Shown one piece after another: positions 17,020 to 26,103 of a DNA stretch of 64,000 bases. The position numbers and the translations under genes are program-made. Source of the DNA: an uncultured Clostridia bacterium (GTDB lineage: Bacteria > Bacillota > Clostridia > TANB77 > CAG-508); contig CAKPOF010000004.1 of the NCBI GenBank assembly GCA_934169725.1, forward strand, positions 62,001-126,000, in the 5' to 3' direction. The number at the start of each line of letters is the position of its first letter. Within the stretch, counting starts at the first letter, position 1. The notes below the pieces were generated by a model. It did not search any database, had not been told where the DNA came from, and was given only the letters and a program-made list of their open reading frames with translations.

Positions 17020-17100
17020 TTTAATAATGAAAATATTTGCGCTCATGTTCATTCTTTTGATTGCCATGCGATATTTAAAAAAATATATTGTTAAATATTT
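17020..17100. repeat. Degenerate partial copy of the palindromic repeat, R5
   Basis: GCGCTCATGTTCATTCTTTTGATTG, GCGATATTTAAAA and an AATATATTGTTAAAT arm follow the order of the right half of the repeat, but with many substitutions. The position just after a stop codon matches R4. It is weaker than the others. Confidence 0.45.
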
Positions 17101-17104
17101 AACT

Positions 17105-17152
17105 AAAAAGGAACAAATTAAAATAATTCATTTTTAATTTGTTCCTTTTTTA
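17105..17152 (+). terminator. Terminator after pcrA
   Basis: AAAAAGGAACAAATTAAAA (17105-17123) pairs with TTTTAATTTGTTCCTTTTT (17132-17150), with Ts following. A second weaker inverted repeat, TATATACTA / TAGTATATA (17151-17185), follows directly. Confidence 0.85.
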
Positions 17153-17301
17153 TATACTAAGAAATTTCTCATTTTCTAGTATATAAAAATGCTATAATCG
17201 CTATTGCTTTTGAGATTTTTTCCTTTTTATAATTAAACATGAATAAAAAAAGAAAAAATGTTAATACTACAACAAGATAATTTAAGAAAGGGATGATAAA
17301 A

Positions 17302-17490
17302 ATGGCAGATTTAAATCAAATTGAATTACAACATTTAAGACATTTAATAGGAGCACATGAAACAGCATATCAAAAATTAAATACATTTTCATCACAAGCT
17401 GTGGATCCACAAATAAAGCAAGTTTTTGCTAAATCAGCGCAAGATGCTTTAAATACAAAGCAGAAATTAATGACATTTTTAAATAATTAA
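17302..17490 (+). CDS. Small CotF-like spore coat protein
   Basis: A 62-residue protein (MADLNQIELQHLRHLIGAHE...) matching the N-terminal part of coat F-type proteins, which are helical bundles in the spore coat. I start at ATG 17302: the in-frame ATG at 17293 touches the GAAAGGG ribosome binding site. A stop at 17490 is followed 10 bases later by the second CotF-like gene, so the two form an operon. The paired arrangement of a short and a longer CotF-like protein is common in clostridia. Confidence 0.75.
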   Translation: MADLNQIELQHLRHLIGAHETAYQKLNTFSSQAVDPQIKQVFAKSAQDALNTKQKLMTFLNN

Positions 17491-17500
17491 GGAGGTTTAT

Positions 17501-17743
17501 ATGGACGAAAAAACAATGGTAAATGATATTTTAGCAGGAGTTAAATCAGATTTAACAGCATATCAAACAGCGATATCAGAAGCTGAAAATATGCAATTAA
17601 GACAAACTTTTCAACAAATAAGAAATAATGATGAAAGTTTTCAATATGAATTATTTAAAATAGCACAATCAAAAGGATACTATGTACCAGCTCAAAAAGC
17701 AACTACAACAGAAGTAAATACTGTAAAAACAGAATTACAATAA
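17501..17743 (+). CDS. CotF-family spore coat protein
   Basis: An 80-residue protein with the Coat F domain across most of its length: MVNDILAGVKSDLTAYQTAI, then LRQTFQQIRNNDESFQYELF and IAQSKGYYVPAQ. These correspond to the helices and the C-terminal GYY-P motif of the family. An AAGGAGG site sits eight bases upstream of the ATG. It would be deposited in the spore coat, probably expressed from a late mother-cell sigma factor, which I infer from family knowledge and not from a recognised promoter. Confidence 0.88.
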   Translation: MDEKTMVNDILAGVKSDLTAYQTAISEAENMQLRQTFQQIRNNDESFQYELFKIAQSKGYYVPAQKATTTEVNTVKTELQ

Positions 17744-17816
17744 TTCAGAAAAGAAAAACAGAGAAAAAATGAAAAAAATAAAGTATTTATAAAAAAATGA
17801 AAAAAAACTTACGGAA

Positions 17817-17850
17817 ATTAGACTTTTTGTATCATTGCAAAAAGTCTAAT
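17817..17850 (+). terminator. Hairpin between the coat genes and the M23 peptidase gene
   Basis: ATTAGACTTTTTG (17817-17829) and CAAAAAGTCTAAT (17838-17850) are perfect complements around an eight-base loop. There is no long T-run, so it is either a weak terminator or a leader hairpin. Confidence 0.55.
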
Positions 17851-17861
17851 ATTACAATATG

Positions 17862-17895
17862 ATTACATTATCATATACAAAGGAGATAATGTAAT
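17862..17895 (+). promoter_or_regulatory. Start-codon hairpin of the M23 peptidase gene
   Basis: ATTACATTATC (17862-17872) pairs perfectly over 11 bases with GATAATGTAAT (17885-17895). The right arm contains the first two bases of ATG 17894, and the AAAGGA of the ribosome binding site lies in the 12-base loop. It could gate translation initiation. Confidence 0.5.
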
Positions 17896-18904
17896 GTTAA
17901 AAAAAGCAATGTTTCATGCAAGGCGAGGAATAAAGCTTATAATTCTTTTTATGATTGCAATTTTTTTGATAATTGGAGCAGTTGCATTTTTGTACAAACC
18001 AACATATAGTGTATTTATTAATGGAAAACAGGTTGGATATACATCTAATAAATCAGGTTTACAACATAAAATTAATGAATATGTTAATCATGGAGATGGG
18101 AGCAATGAAAATATAGCATTTGTACAAGTTAATCAATTACCAGAATATAAATTATGTTTATTAAAAAGGAATATAGTAACAAATGATGATGATATATACA
18201 AAAAAGTAGTAGAAAAGGGAGTACCATATTATAGGTATTATGCTATTTTGGAAAATCAAGAAGAAAAATATTATGTTTCATCATTTGAAGAAGCAGAAAA
18301 TGCAATAAATACTTTAAAAGAAAAAAATAGTGATAATATAGATAAAATTTCAATATTGGAGAAGTATGAAACAGGAATAAAAGATATGGTATCAACAGAA
18401 GAAGTGGTATCTAAATTATACATAGAGAAAAAAACAGATATAAAAGTTGCACAAAATACAGAAAAAAAGGCTGCATCTGGATATGTAAATACAGCAACAA
18501 CAACATCTAGTGGAAATACTGCATTAGGAATTTCATTAGCTAAACCCGTATCAGGAACAATAACTTCTAGATTTGGTGTAAGCAGTAATATAAGAAGCTC
18601 AGCACATACTGGATTAGATATAGCTGCACCAACAGGTACAACTGTTACTGCAGCAGCATCAGGAACTGTTACTTTTGCTGGATGGAAAGGATCATATGGG
18701 AATATGATAGTTATAACACATGGAAATGGTGTGCAAACATATTATGGTCATTGTAGTAAATTGATAGCTTCAGTTGGTCAAGAAGTATCTCAAGGACAGG
18801 TAATAGCAGCAGTTGGTTCAACAGGGAATTCAACAGGACCACATTTGCATTTAGAAATTAGAGTAAATGGTGTGGCATATAATCCACAAAATTATTTATA
18901 TTAA
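17894..18904 (+). CDS. Membrane-anchored M23-family (LytM/SpoIIQ-like) peptidase
   Basis: A 336-residue protein: short basic N-terminus, one membrane segment (about residues 14-33), an extracytoplasmic region of about 150 residues, a Thr/Ser-rich linker, and a C-terminal peptidase_M23 domain (about 218-336). Zinc-site motifs HTGLD (HxxxD) and PHLHLE (HxH) are both present, so it should be an active endopeptidase on peptidoglycan cross-bridges. Architecture and size are like SpoIIQ-type proteins, but active clostridial M23 peptidases outside sporulation look the same, so I do not assign a symbol. Neighbouring coat genes make a sporulation role possible. Translation may be controlled by the hairpin over its start. 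Confidence 0.85.
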   Translation: MLKKAMFHARRGIKLIILFMIAIFLIIGAVAFLYKPTYSVFINGKQVGYTSNKSGLQHKINEYVNHGDGSNENIAFVQVNQLPEYKLCLLKRNIVTNDDDIYKKVVEKGVPYYRYYAILENQEEKYYVSSFEEAENAINTLKEKNSDNIDKISILEKYETGIKDMVSTEEVVSKLYIEKKTDIKVAQNTEKKAASGYVNTATTTSSGNTALGISLAKPVSGTITSRFGVSSNIRSSAHTGLDIAAPTGTTVTAAASGTVTFAGWKGSYGNMIVITHGNGVQTYYGHCSKLIASVGQEVSQGQVIAAVGSTGNSTGPHLHLEIRVNGVAYNPQNYLY

Positions 18905-18909
18905 GATAA

Positions 18910-18948
18910 AACAATCCACAGTTTTATAACAAACTGTGGATTGTTTGG
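18910..18948 (+). terminator. Terminator after the M23 peptidase gene, shared with convergent mecA
   Basis: ACAATCCACAGTTT (18911-18924) pairs perfectly with AAACTGTGGATTGT (18931-18944) around a six-base loop, with TTT after it and AAA before it on the other strand. Confidence 0.8.
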
Positions 18949-19581
18949 CTAAGAAACAAAAAATTTTATTCCTGTTTCAATAGCATTTTTCTTTATTAAA
19001 GTTTTACCATATTCAGTAATCTTATTCTTAAAAGTATCAGAATGAGAAACTAGAGTTGCAAAATCAGATATTAAAGAATAAAAATTATTAATAGATGTAT
19101 GGTTAGTCTTTATGCCAGATAATATGATGTAATATGTATCATTATATATTGATAAAGATATATTTTTTGCTAACTTTTTTAGATTAATTTTTTCTACTGA
19201 ATTTATACAAACACAAAAATCACAAAATTCTTCAAAAGTAGAAAACTTATAAATAGAAGTAGAACTCTTTTTATTTAATTGTACAGACTTCTTTTTGGGA
19301 ACTACCTTTTGTTTATGAGTTGTGTTTGGTTTTTTTTCAACATATTTAGTAATTGTAAAAACAAAAGAACCGTCAGAAGAAGAAAAAGCTTCTACAAGAA
19401 GTTTACATCCGTCAGTATTAAAACCAACTTCTTTTTCGGCACGTATAAGCATTTCTAAAAATAATTTTTGGGATTCAATTGGTTTTTCCATAATTGATTT
19501 GTAATCTACATTGTTTTGTTTTAAATCCTCTGAATTTATTATAACTCTAATTTTATTTTCAGTAAGTTTTTCAATTTTCAT
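18949..19581 (-). CDS. mecA: MecA-family adaptor protein
   Basis: A 210-residue protein from ATG 19581 (AAGGAGG upstream; the longer frame to 19683 runs through the probable promoter region and lacks a site). The N-terminal domain reads MKIEKLTENKIRVIINSEDL and matches the substrate-binding half of MecA, including the NTDGCKLLVEAF block. A basic linker (about 95-115) leads to the C-terminal half (FSTFEEFCDFCVCI ... YNDTYYIILSG), the ClpC-binding domain. MecA presents substrates to ClpCP; in B. subtilis it controls ComK and Spo0A. It is monocistronic and convergent to the peptidase gene. Which substrates it has here cannot be told from sequence. Confidence 0.85.
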   Translation of the reverse strand: MKIEKLTENKIRVIINSEDLKQNNVDYKSIMEKPIESQKLFLEMLIRAEKEVGFNTDGCKLLVEAFSSSDGSFVFTITKYVEKKPNTTHKQKVVPKKKSVQLNKKSSTSIYKFSTFEEFCDFCVCINSVEKINLKKLAKNISLSIYNDTYYIILSGIKTNHTSINNFYSLISDFATLVSHSDTFKNKITEYGKTLIKKNAIETGIKFFVS

Positions 19582-19720
19582 ATATAAGAAATCCTCCTTA
19601 AAATCTACTAAGTATATTATACTACTAATAATATTATATTTAAATACATAATTTTTGGTAATAAATTTTAAAATATTAATCAATATAACACATAAATATC
19701 AAAAAAGTAAAGGTTTTTAC

Positions 19721-19749
19721 TTGAAAAAAATGTTAAATCAAGATATAAT
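19721..19749 (+). promoter_or_regulatory. Promoter of the DUF4321-radC-mre cluster
   Basis: TTGAAA (19721-19726), 17 bases, TATAAT (19744-19749). A small AGCC/GGCT hairpin lies in the leader. It is about 60 bases upstream of the first gene. Confidence 0.8.
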
Positions 19750-19809
19750 AGCAATATGTGAAAAAATAAATAGCCGTAAGAGGTAAAGGCTAATATGGAG
19801 GTATAAAAA

Positions 19810-20067
19810 ATGGCAACTAAAGATAAAAATATATGGATATTATTAGTATTTATTTTATCAGGATTAGTAGTAGGAGGGTTACTAGGAGAAATTGCAGCAA
19901 AGGTTGACTGGCTATGGTGGCTTTCATATAGTCAAACATTTGGACTAGCTGATCCAATTATTTTGGACTTAAGTGTAGTAAAAATAACATTTGCATTAAT
20001 GTTTAAAATAAGTGTTTCAAGTATAATAGGCTTACTATTAGCAGTATTTGTATATAAGAAAATATAA
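19810..20067 (+). CDS. DUF4321-like small membrane protein
   Basis: An 85-residue protein with two membrane segments (about residues 9-30 and 58-82) separated by a loop rich in Trp and aromatic residues (DWLWWLSYSQTFGL). It matches the DUF4321 type of small proteins that commonly sit upstream of radC or mreB in clostridia. Its function is unknown; the neighbourhood suggests the cell envelope. GGAGG lies eight bases before the ATG. It is the first gene after a strong promoter. Confidence 0.75.
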   Translation: MATKDKNIWILLVFILSGLVVGGLLGEIAAKVDWLWWLSYSQTFGLADPIILDLSVVKITFALMFKISVSSIIGLLLAVFVYKKI

Positions 20068-20126
20068 TAAAAATAGGGGGCAAAATATAATAATTTAAGT
20101 CAATAAAAATAGAAAGGATTGATATT

Positions 20127-20834
20127 TTGTCTATAAAAATAAAACAATTACCTGAAATAGAAAGACCATATGAAAAAATGGAACTTTATGGTGAGAAAGC
20201 ATTATCAAATGCTGAATTATTAGCAATAATTATAAAAACTGGAACAAAAGAAGAGTCATCTGTAATACTTGCTCAAAAAATACTTAATTTAAATCACAAT
20301 CAAAATAACAGATTAGATTTTTTAAGAGAGCTTACAATAGATGAATTAATGAAAATAAAAGGAATAGGAAAGATAAAAGCAATACAGCTAAAAGCAGTAT
20401 GTGAATTATCTAAAAGGATGGTAACACCAGTAGATTATAGAAAAGTCAAGGTGAAGAAACCAGATGATATAGTAGAATTGCTAATGGAAGACTTAAGACA
20501 AGAAAAACAGGAAATAGTTAAATTAATAATTTTAAATACGAAAAATGAAATAACAAAAATGAAAAATATAGCTTTAGGAGGAACTAATTTTGTAAATATA
20601 TCTATAAAAGATATATTGGCTGAACCAATAAAAATGCAAGCACCCAAAATAATATTGGTACATAATCATCCTAGTGGAGATTCAAAGCCAAGTAATGCTG
20701 ATATAGATATAACAAAAAAAGTTTTTAATATTGCAAAAATGTTTGATATAGAATTATTAGATCATATTGTTCTTGGAAATATGAATTTTTCAAGTATAAT
20801 TTCAGAAATAATAACTAAAGATGGAGAAATATAA
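20127..20834 (+). CDS. radC: RadC-family JAB-domain protein
   Basis: A 235-residue protein with the N-terminal UPF0758 region, a helix-hairpin-helix (MKIKGIGKIKAIQLKAV, about residues 72-88), and the C-terminal JAB/MPN metalloprotease-like fold with EN-HNHPSGDSKPSNADID, whose His-x-His and Asp are the zinc ligands. The biochemical role is unsettled; the old DNA-repair assignment was withdrawn, and the gene is usually next to mreB as here. A TTG start (20127) follows AGAAAGG. It begins 60 bases after the previous gene and ends 26 before mreB. Confidence 0.92.
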   Translation: MSIKIKQLPEIERPYEKMELYGEKALSNAELLAIIIKTGTKEESSVILAQKILNLNHNQNNRLDFLRELTIDELMKIKGIGKIKAIQLKAVCELSKRMVTPVDYRKVKVKKPDDIVELLMEDLRQEKQEIVKLIILNTKNEITKMKNIALGGTNFVNISIKDILAEPIKMQAPKIILVHNHPSGDSKPSNADIDITKKVFNIAKMFDIELLDHIVLGNMNFSSIISEIITKDGEI

Positions 20835-20859
20835 ATAAATTGAAAGGAATACATAAATT

Positions 20860-21891
20860 ATGAAATTTTTTACATTTGGATCAAAAGATATTGGTATAGA
20901 TTTAGGAACAGCAAATATCTTAGTAACATTAAAAGGAAAAGGAATTATTTTAAAAGAACCATCAGTAGTAGCAATAGATAGAAAAACAGGAAATATATTA
21001 GCTACAGGAACAGAAGCAAAAGAAATGTTAGGGAGAACACCAGATCAAATAAAAGCAGTAAGACCATTAAAAGATGGAGTTATTGCAGATTTTACAGCAA
21101 CACAGCTAATGTTAAAAAATATAATAGGAAAAGTTGGAAGTAGATATAATATAGGAAGACCAAGAGTTGTAGTAGGTGTACCATCAGGAATAACAGAGGT
21201 AGAAGAAAGAGCAGTAGAAGAATCAGTTATTCAAGCAGGAGCAAAAGAAGTATATTTAATAGAAGAACCAATGGCTGCAGCAATAGGAGCTTCACTTGAT
21301 GTTGGTGAACCAAGCGGAAATATTATTGTAGATATAGGTGGAGGAACAACTGAGGTTGCAGTAATATCTCTTGGAGGAATAGTAGTCAGCCATTCTTTAC
21401 GAGTAGCTGGTGATGAACTAGATGATGATATAGTAAATTTTGTAAAAAGAGAAGAAAATTTAGCTATAGGAGAGACAACGGGAGAACAAATAAAAATGCA
21501 AATAGGATGTGCAATGCCTTTAATGACAGAAATGACAATGGAAGTAAGAGGTAGAGATTTAACAGATGGATTACCAAGAAATGTGACAGTAACATCTACT
21601 CAAATAGAAGAAGCAATGAAAGAATCAATAGCAAAAATAGTAGAAATCGTAAAAGTAACATTGGAAAAAACACCACCAGAATTAGCATCTGATATTATGG
21701 AAAAAGGTATAGTGTTAGCAGGTGGAGGAGCACTTATAAAAAATCTAGATAAATTGTTAAGCATTGAAACTGGAATGCCTGTATATATAGCTGAAGAGCC
21801 ATTAGATTGTGTTGTTAGAGGAACTGGTAAAACATTAGAAGATTTAGAAAGATTAAAAACAGTTTTAATTAATGCAAGAAGAAAAAAATAA
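20860..21891 (+). CDS. mreB: Rod shape-determining protein MreB
   Basis: A 343-residue actin-like ATPase forming membrane-associated filaments that direct lateral wall synthesis. The phosphate-binding loops are clear: GIDLGTANILV near residue 10, DIGGGTTEVAVIS around 160, and LAGGGALIKNLD around 288. EEPMAAAIGA is also present. Length and motifs are normal for the family. It is in one transcription unit with mreC, mreD and PBP2 behind the promoter at 19721, giving the standard rod-complex operon. An AAAGGA site precedes the ATG. Confidence 0.97.
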   Translation: MKFFTFGSKDIGIDLGTANILVTLKGKGIILKEPSVVAIDRKTGNILATGTEAKEMLGRTPDQIKAVRPLKDGVIADFTATQLMLKNIIGKVGSRYNIGRPRVVVGVPSGITEVEERAVEESVIQAGAKEVYLIEEPMAAAIGASLDVGEPSGNIIVDIGGGTTEVAVISLGGIVVSHSLRVAGDELDDDIVNFVKREENLAIGETTGEQIKMQIGCAMPLMTEMTMEVRGRDLTDGLPRNVTVTSTQIEEAMKESIAKIVEIVKVTLEKTPPELASDIMEKGIVLAGGGALIKNLDKLLSIETGMPVYIAEEPLDCVVRGTGKTLEDLERLKTVLINARRKK

Positions 21892-21908
21892 AGAAGTAGG
21901 AGTAGAAA

Positions 21909-22724
21909 ATGTATAAAAATAAAAGAGCTGAAATAGCGGGAATTGTTATAACTATACTTATTTTAATATTAATAGTGGTATTTTCAAATTCAGATAGTGA
22001 AATATCATTTTTTGAAAATGCAGCAAGTAAATTAGTAATGCCGGTGCAAAATGGACTAACATATTTAAAAAATAAAGTTAGTGGAAATAGTACATTTTTT
22101 ACAGATATAAGTAATTTGAAATCAGAAAATGAAGAATTAACAAAAAAGAATAGTGAATTAGAACAATCATTAAGAGAATTAGAAAATATAAAATCAGAAA
22201 ATGAAACACTAAAAGAATATTTAGGACTAACTGAAAAATATGGAGAATATAAAACAATTCCAGCATATATAATAAACAAAGATATTAGTAATTACTCTAA
22301 AACTGTTGTAATTAATGTTGGAAGTGATGATGGAATTAAAGAAAATATGACTGTAATTGCAGATCAAGGACTAGTTGGACATGTTATATCAGTAACAAAA
22401 AATACAGCAAAGGTAAGAACAATTATTGATACATCAAGTTCTGTAAGTTGTTCATTAAGTACAACAGAAGAAAGTATTGTATGTAAAGGAACATTAGAAG
22501 AAGGTTCAGCACTAAAAGCAATGTATATACCAGATGAGGATGGAATTATTCAAGGTGATAGTGTAGAAACATCTGGATTAGGTGGAATATTTCCTAAAGG
22601 TGTACATGTTGGAAGCATAAAAAAAGTAGTAAATACAAAAAATGCAACAGATAGATATGCAATTGTTGAAACAGCTGTTAATTTTGATAAATTAGATACA
22701 GTATTAGTTATTACAAATCAATAA
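21909..22724 (+). CDS. mreC: Rod shape-determining protein MreC
   Basis: A 271-residue protein with one N-terminal membrane segment (about residues 11-26), a coiled coil (about 70-105, with regularly spaced NSELEQSLRELENI) and the extracytoplasmic beta-barrel domains carrying GSDDGIKENMTVIADQGLVGHV. MreC activates PBP2 and couples the wall synthases to MreB. It starts 17 bases after mreB and is followed 19 bases later by mreD. Confidence 0.93.
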   Translation: MYKNKRAEIAGIVITILILILIVVFSNSDSEISFFENAASKLVMPVQNGLTYLKNKVSGNSTFFTDISNLKSENEELTKKNSELEQSLRELENIKSENETLKEYLGLTEKYGEYKTIPAYIINKDISNYSKTVVINVGSDDGIKENMTVIADQGLVGHVISVTKNTAKVRTIIDTSSSVSCSLSTTEESIVCKGTLEEGSALKAMYIPDEDGIIQGDSVETSGLGGIFPKGVHVGSIKKVVNTKNATDRYAIVETAVNFDKLDTVLVITNQ

Positions 22725-22743
22725 ATAAAGAGGTGAAAAATAA

Positions 22744-23277
22744 TTGAAAAAAGTAACAATAAATATATTTTTAATAATAGCTACATTTATTATATATTTT
22801 TTACAATCTAATTTTTTTAATTGGTTTACCATCTCTGGAGTTATGCCAAGTTTATTTGTAATATTTATATTATTTATAGGATTATTTTCAAATAGGATAA
22901 CAGGAATAATATATGGAATAGTTATTGGAGCTATACTAGATTTAGTTATTGGAACAAAGGTAGGAATATATGCTTCAGGACTAGGGATTATTGGTTTTTT
23001 ATCATCTACATTTGATAAAAATTTTTCAAAAGATAGTAGAGCAACAATTATGTTTATGGTGTTAGGAGCTACTTTAATATTTGAAGTAATCAATTATGTT
23101 TTAAATTATATGCTAAATGGAATGAGTACAGAATTAATAAATTTTATAAAAATACTTGCAATAGAAACAATATATAATTTAATTATCGTAATAATATTGT
23201 ATCCTATGATACAAAAATTCGGGTATGGAATTGAAAATGTGTATAAAGGAAATAGAATTTTAACAAGATATTTTTAA
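22744..23277 (+). CDS. mreD: Rod shape-determining protein MreD
   Basis: A 177-residue, almost wholly hydrophobic protein with about five membrane segments. Position directly after mreC and size (160-180 residues in the family) identify it. The TTG start at 22744 is 13 bases behind GAGGTG, a little far but with no better alternative. MreD is thought to join MreC in regulating the elongation complex. The sequence itself is poorly conserved, so the assignment rests mostly on context. Confidence 0.85.
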   Translation: MKKVTINIFLIIATFIIYFLQSNFFNWFTISGVMPSLFVIFILFIGLFSNRITGIIYGIVIGAILDLVIGTKVGIYASGLGIIGFLSSTFDKNFSKDSRATIMFMVLGATLIFEVINYVLNYMLNGMSTELINFIKILAIETIYNLIIVIILYPMIQKFGYGIENVYKGNRILTRYF

Positions 23278-23341
23278 AATTAAAAAATGAAAGATTTATA
23301 AACAAGTAATAAATAGAGTAAAAAACAAGGAAGGTGAAGCT

Positions 23342-25474
23342 TTGAAGGGATTAAGTTTTAAAAGAAGAAAAAGTCAAAGCAGAAGTAACTTAAACTTAAG
23401 ATATAATGTTTTAACCGTAATTACATATGTTGTAGGAATTGTGTTAATTATTCAATTATTTAATTTGCAAATAATACATGGTGCAGAATATAGGGAAGAA
23501 TCAAATACAAGACTTACAAGAGAAAGTACATTAGAAGCTTCAAGAGGACAAATTCTTGATAGAACAGGTACAGCATTAGTAAAAAGTTCCACTAAATTTA
23601 GTTTAGAGTTATATAAAACAAAAATTGATAACAATGAATTGAATGATTCAATTTTAAATATAGTAAATTTATTAGAAAAATATGAAGTTAATTATAATGA
23701 CACATTTCCAATAAATACAAATCCATTTGAATATACAATAAGTGATGAATCACTTGCTAAATGGAAAAAAACATACAATATAGATGAAAATGCGTCAGCA
23801 GAAGAAGCTTTTTATAAATTTAAAGATAAATATAATATAGAAAATACAGATATAAAAGAAATAAGAAAAATAATAGCGATAAGATATAAAATAACAACAA
23901 CAGGATATAGTAGTACAAAAGCTTTAAAAATTGCTGAAGATATTCCAAGAGAAGCAGTTGCTGAATTTTCAGAAAGTAGTGATAAATTTCCAGGTATTAA
24001 TATTGTGACAGAACCTGTAAGAGAATATACTTCTGGAACACTTGCATCACATATTTTAGGATATGCTTCTAAAATAAGTTCAGAAGAATATGAAAAGAAA
24101 AAAGATACATATGAACAAAATGATATTATAGGAAAATCAGGAATAGAATATGTATTTGAAGATTATTTAAAAGGTAAAAATGGAACTAAACAAATAGATA
24201 TGGCGGTGGATGGAACAATAACATCTGAATATACATCAAAAGAAGCTGTTGCTGGAGATGATGTTGTATTAACAATAGATTCGAATTTGCAAAAAATAAC
24301 AGAACAAGCCTTAGAATCAAACATAAAAAAAATAGCATCAGGAGGTTTTGGAAAAACATATAATGCAAAAGCAGGTAGCTGTGTTGTAATGAATGTAAAA
24401 ACAGGTGAAGTATTAGCCATGGCTAGTTATCCAAATTATGACCCATCAGATTTTGTTGGAGGAATAAGTAATGAAAACTGGAATAAGTACAATACAGATG
24501 AAGCTAAACCATTGATGAATAAAGCTGTACAAAATTCATACCCACCTGGTTCAGTATTTAAAATGGTCACAGCAATTGCTGGTTTACAATCAGGAGCTAT
24601 TACTAAAACAGAAATGATAAACGATACTGGTGTATATAAAAAATATAATTTGACATGGCCATGTTGGTATTATACAGATTTTCATAGAGGACATGGATTA
24701 TTAAATGTTTCAGGAGCAATAGAAAAATCATGTAACTACTTCTTTTATGAAACAGGAGATAGAATGGGAATTGAAACTTTAGCAAAATATGCAAGATATT
24801 TTGGATTAGGAGTAAAAACAGGAATACAATTACCAAGTGAAACAGCAGGAGCAATGGCAACACCAGAATATGCAAAAAGTGTTGGTGTTACATGGACAAA
24901 AGGACAAACAATAAATGCATCAATAGGACAAGGGCTAGATACATTTAGTCCATTGCAAATGGCGAAATATGTAAGTATGTTAGCTAATGGAGGAAATAAT
25001 ATAGATGTTAGTATAGTAAAAAGTATAATAAAATCAGATGGAACAGAATGTTCTACAGATGAAATTAACAAATATGTTAATCAGAAATTAGGTAATCAGG
25101 AGCAAGAACAGGAAAATCTAGAAATAGATAAATCAAATTTAAACGCAATTTTACAAGGTATGAAATCTGTTACAAGTGATACAACAGGAACAGCATATGT
25201 TAGATTTAAAGATTTTGGAATAGAAGTTGGAGGAAAAACAGGTTCTGCAGAAGCAAGAGACGATAATGGAAAAGAAGTTGTACATGCTTGGTTCGCAGGT
25301 TTTGCACCATTTGATGATCCTGAAATAGCAATTGTTGTAATGGTAGAAAATGGTGGACATGGAAATTATACAGCTGAAGTTGTTAGAGATATAATGGGTG
25401 AATATTTTGGAATGAATACACAAGATGTTCAAGAAAACATGGATGCTATAGACTATAGCCAGTCTTTAAGATAA
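23342..25474 (+). CDS. mrdA: Penicillin-binding protein 2 (elongation transpeptidase)
   Basis: A 710-residue class B PBP. One N-terminal membrane segment (about residues 22-42) is followed by the PBP dimerisation domain beginning NTRLTRESTLEASRGQILDR, then the transpeptidase domain. The catalytic triads are SVFK (in YPPGSVFKMVTA), SCN (in EKSCNYFFYETG) and KTG (in GGKTGSAEA). It cross-links wall during elongation, working with MreBCD and a RodA glycosyltransferase that is not in the window. A TTG start at 23342 follows GGTGAAGC. It is the fourth member of the rod operon, followed 15 bases later by minC. Confidence 0.95.
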   Translation: MKGLSFKRRKSQSRSNLNLRYNVLTVITYVVGIVLIIQLFNLQIIHGAEYREESNTRLTRESTLEASRGQILDRTGTALVKSSTKFSLELYKTKIDNNELNDSILNIVNLLEKYEVNYNDTFPINTNPFEYTISDESLAKWKKTYNIDENASAEEAFYKFKDKYNIENTDIKEIRKIIAIRYKITTTGYSSTKALKIAEDIPREAVAEFSESSDKFPGINIVTEPVREYTSGTLASHILGYASKISSEEYEKKKDTYEQNDIIGKSGIEYVFEDYLKGKNGTKQIDMAVDGTITSEYTSKEAVAGDDVVLTIDSNLQKITEQALESNIKKIASGGFGKTYNAKAGSCVVMNVKTGEVLAMASYPNYDPSDFVGGISNENWNKYNTDEAKPLMNKAVQNSYPPGSVFKMVTAIAGLQSGAITKTEMINDTGVYKKYNLTWPCWYYTDFHRGHGLLNVSGAIEKSCNYFFYETGDRMGIETLAKYARYFGLGVKTGIQLPSETAGAMATPEYAKSVGVTWTKGQTINASIGQGLDTFSPLQMAKYVSMLANGGNNIDVSIVKSIIKSDGTECSTDEINKYVNQKLGNQEQEQENLEIDKSNLNAILQGMKSVTSDTTGTAYVRFKDFGIEVGGKTGSAEARDDNGKEVVHAWFAGFAPFDDPEIAIVVMVENGGHGNYTAEVVRDIMGEYFGMNTQDVQENMDAIDYSQSLR

Positions 25475-25489
25475 AGAAAGGATGTAAAA

Positions 25490-26101
25490 ATGAAAAATTG
25501 TGTAAGTATTAATTTAAAGAAAAATGAAATTTTAATAAAAATAAGTGATGATGCTGAACAAAAAGAAATTATTAATAACTTAAATAAAAAATTACCAGAA
25601 TTAAAAAAAATGTATAAAAATGAAAAAACACCTATTACAGTTAGTGGCAAAATATTAAAAAATAAAGAAATAGATGAAATTCAAGAACTAATAAAAAGCA
25701 AAATAGATGTTGAAATAGAATTTGATATGCCTAAAACATTGGGACTATCTAGTATAAAGCGTACATTTAATAAAGAAATAGCTATATCTGAAACTAAATT
25801 TCATAGAGGTTCATTAAGGTCTGGACAAAGAATGGAAACAGAAGGAAGTTTAGTTATATTAGGAGATGTAAATTCTGGCGCAGAAGTGATGGCTTCAGAT
25901 AACATAGTGGTTTTAGGAGCTTTAAGAGGACTTGCACATGCAGGAGCAAAAGGTAATAAACAAGCTATAATTTCAGCAGGGCTGTTAGATACAGTACAAA
26001 TAAGAATAGCAAATGTTGTAAAAGAAATAGATAGAGACGAAGAACCATTACACAAACAAGCATATGTAAGTATAATAGAAGATAATATTGTAATAGAATA
26101 G
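25490..26101 (+). CDS. minC: Septum site-determining protein MinC
   Basis: A 203-residue FtsZ antagonist. The N-terminal domain is short and Lys-rich; the C-terminal half is the parallel beta-helix with repeated short steps (GSLRSGQRMETEGSLVILGD, then NSGAEVMASDNIVVLGALRG and AHAG). GDVN and GALRGLAHAG are the MinD-contact region in the family. It lies directly after PBP2 as in many Firmicutes, but minD and minE, which usually follow, are missing: the next genes are convergent and unrelated. The two stops are two bases apart. AAAGGATG is the ribosome binding site. Confidence 0.93.
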   Translation: MKNCVSINLKKNEILIKISDDAEQKEIINNLNKKLPELKKMYKNEKTPITVSGKILKNKEIDEIQELIKSKIDVEIEFDMPKTLGLSSIKRTFNKEIAISETKFHRGSLRSGQRMETEGSLVILGDVNSGAEVMASDNIVVLGALRGLAHAGAKGNKQAIISAGLLDTVQIRIANVVKEIDRDEEPLHKQAYVSIIEDNIVIE

Positions 26102-26103
26102 GC

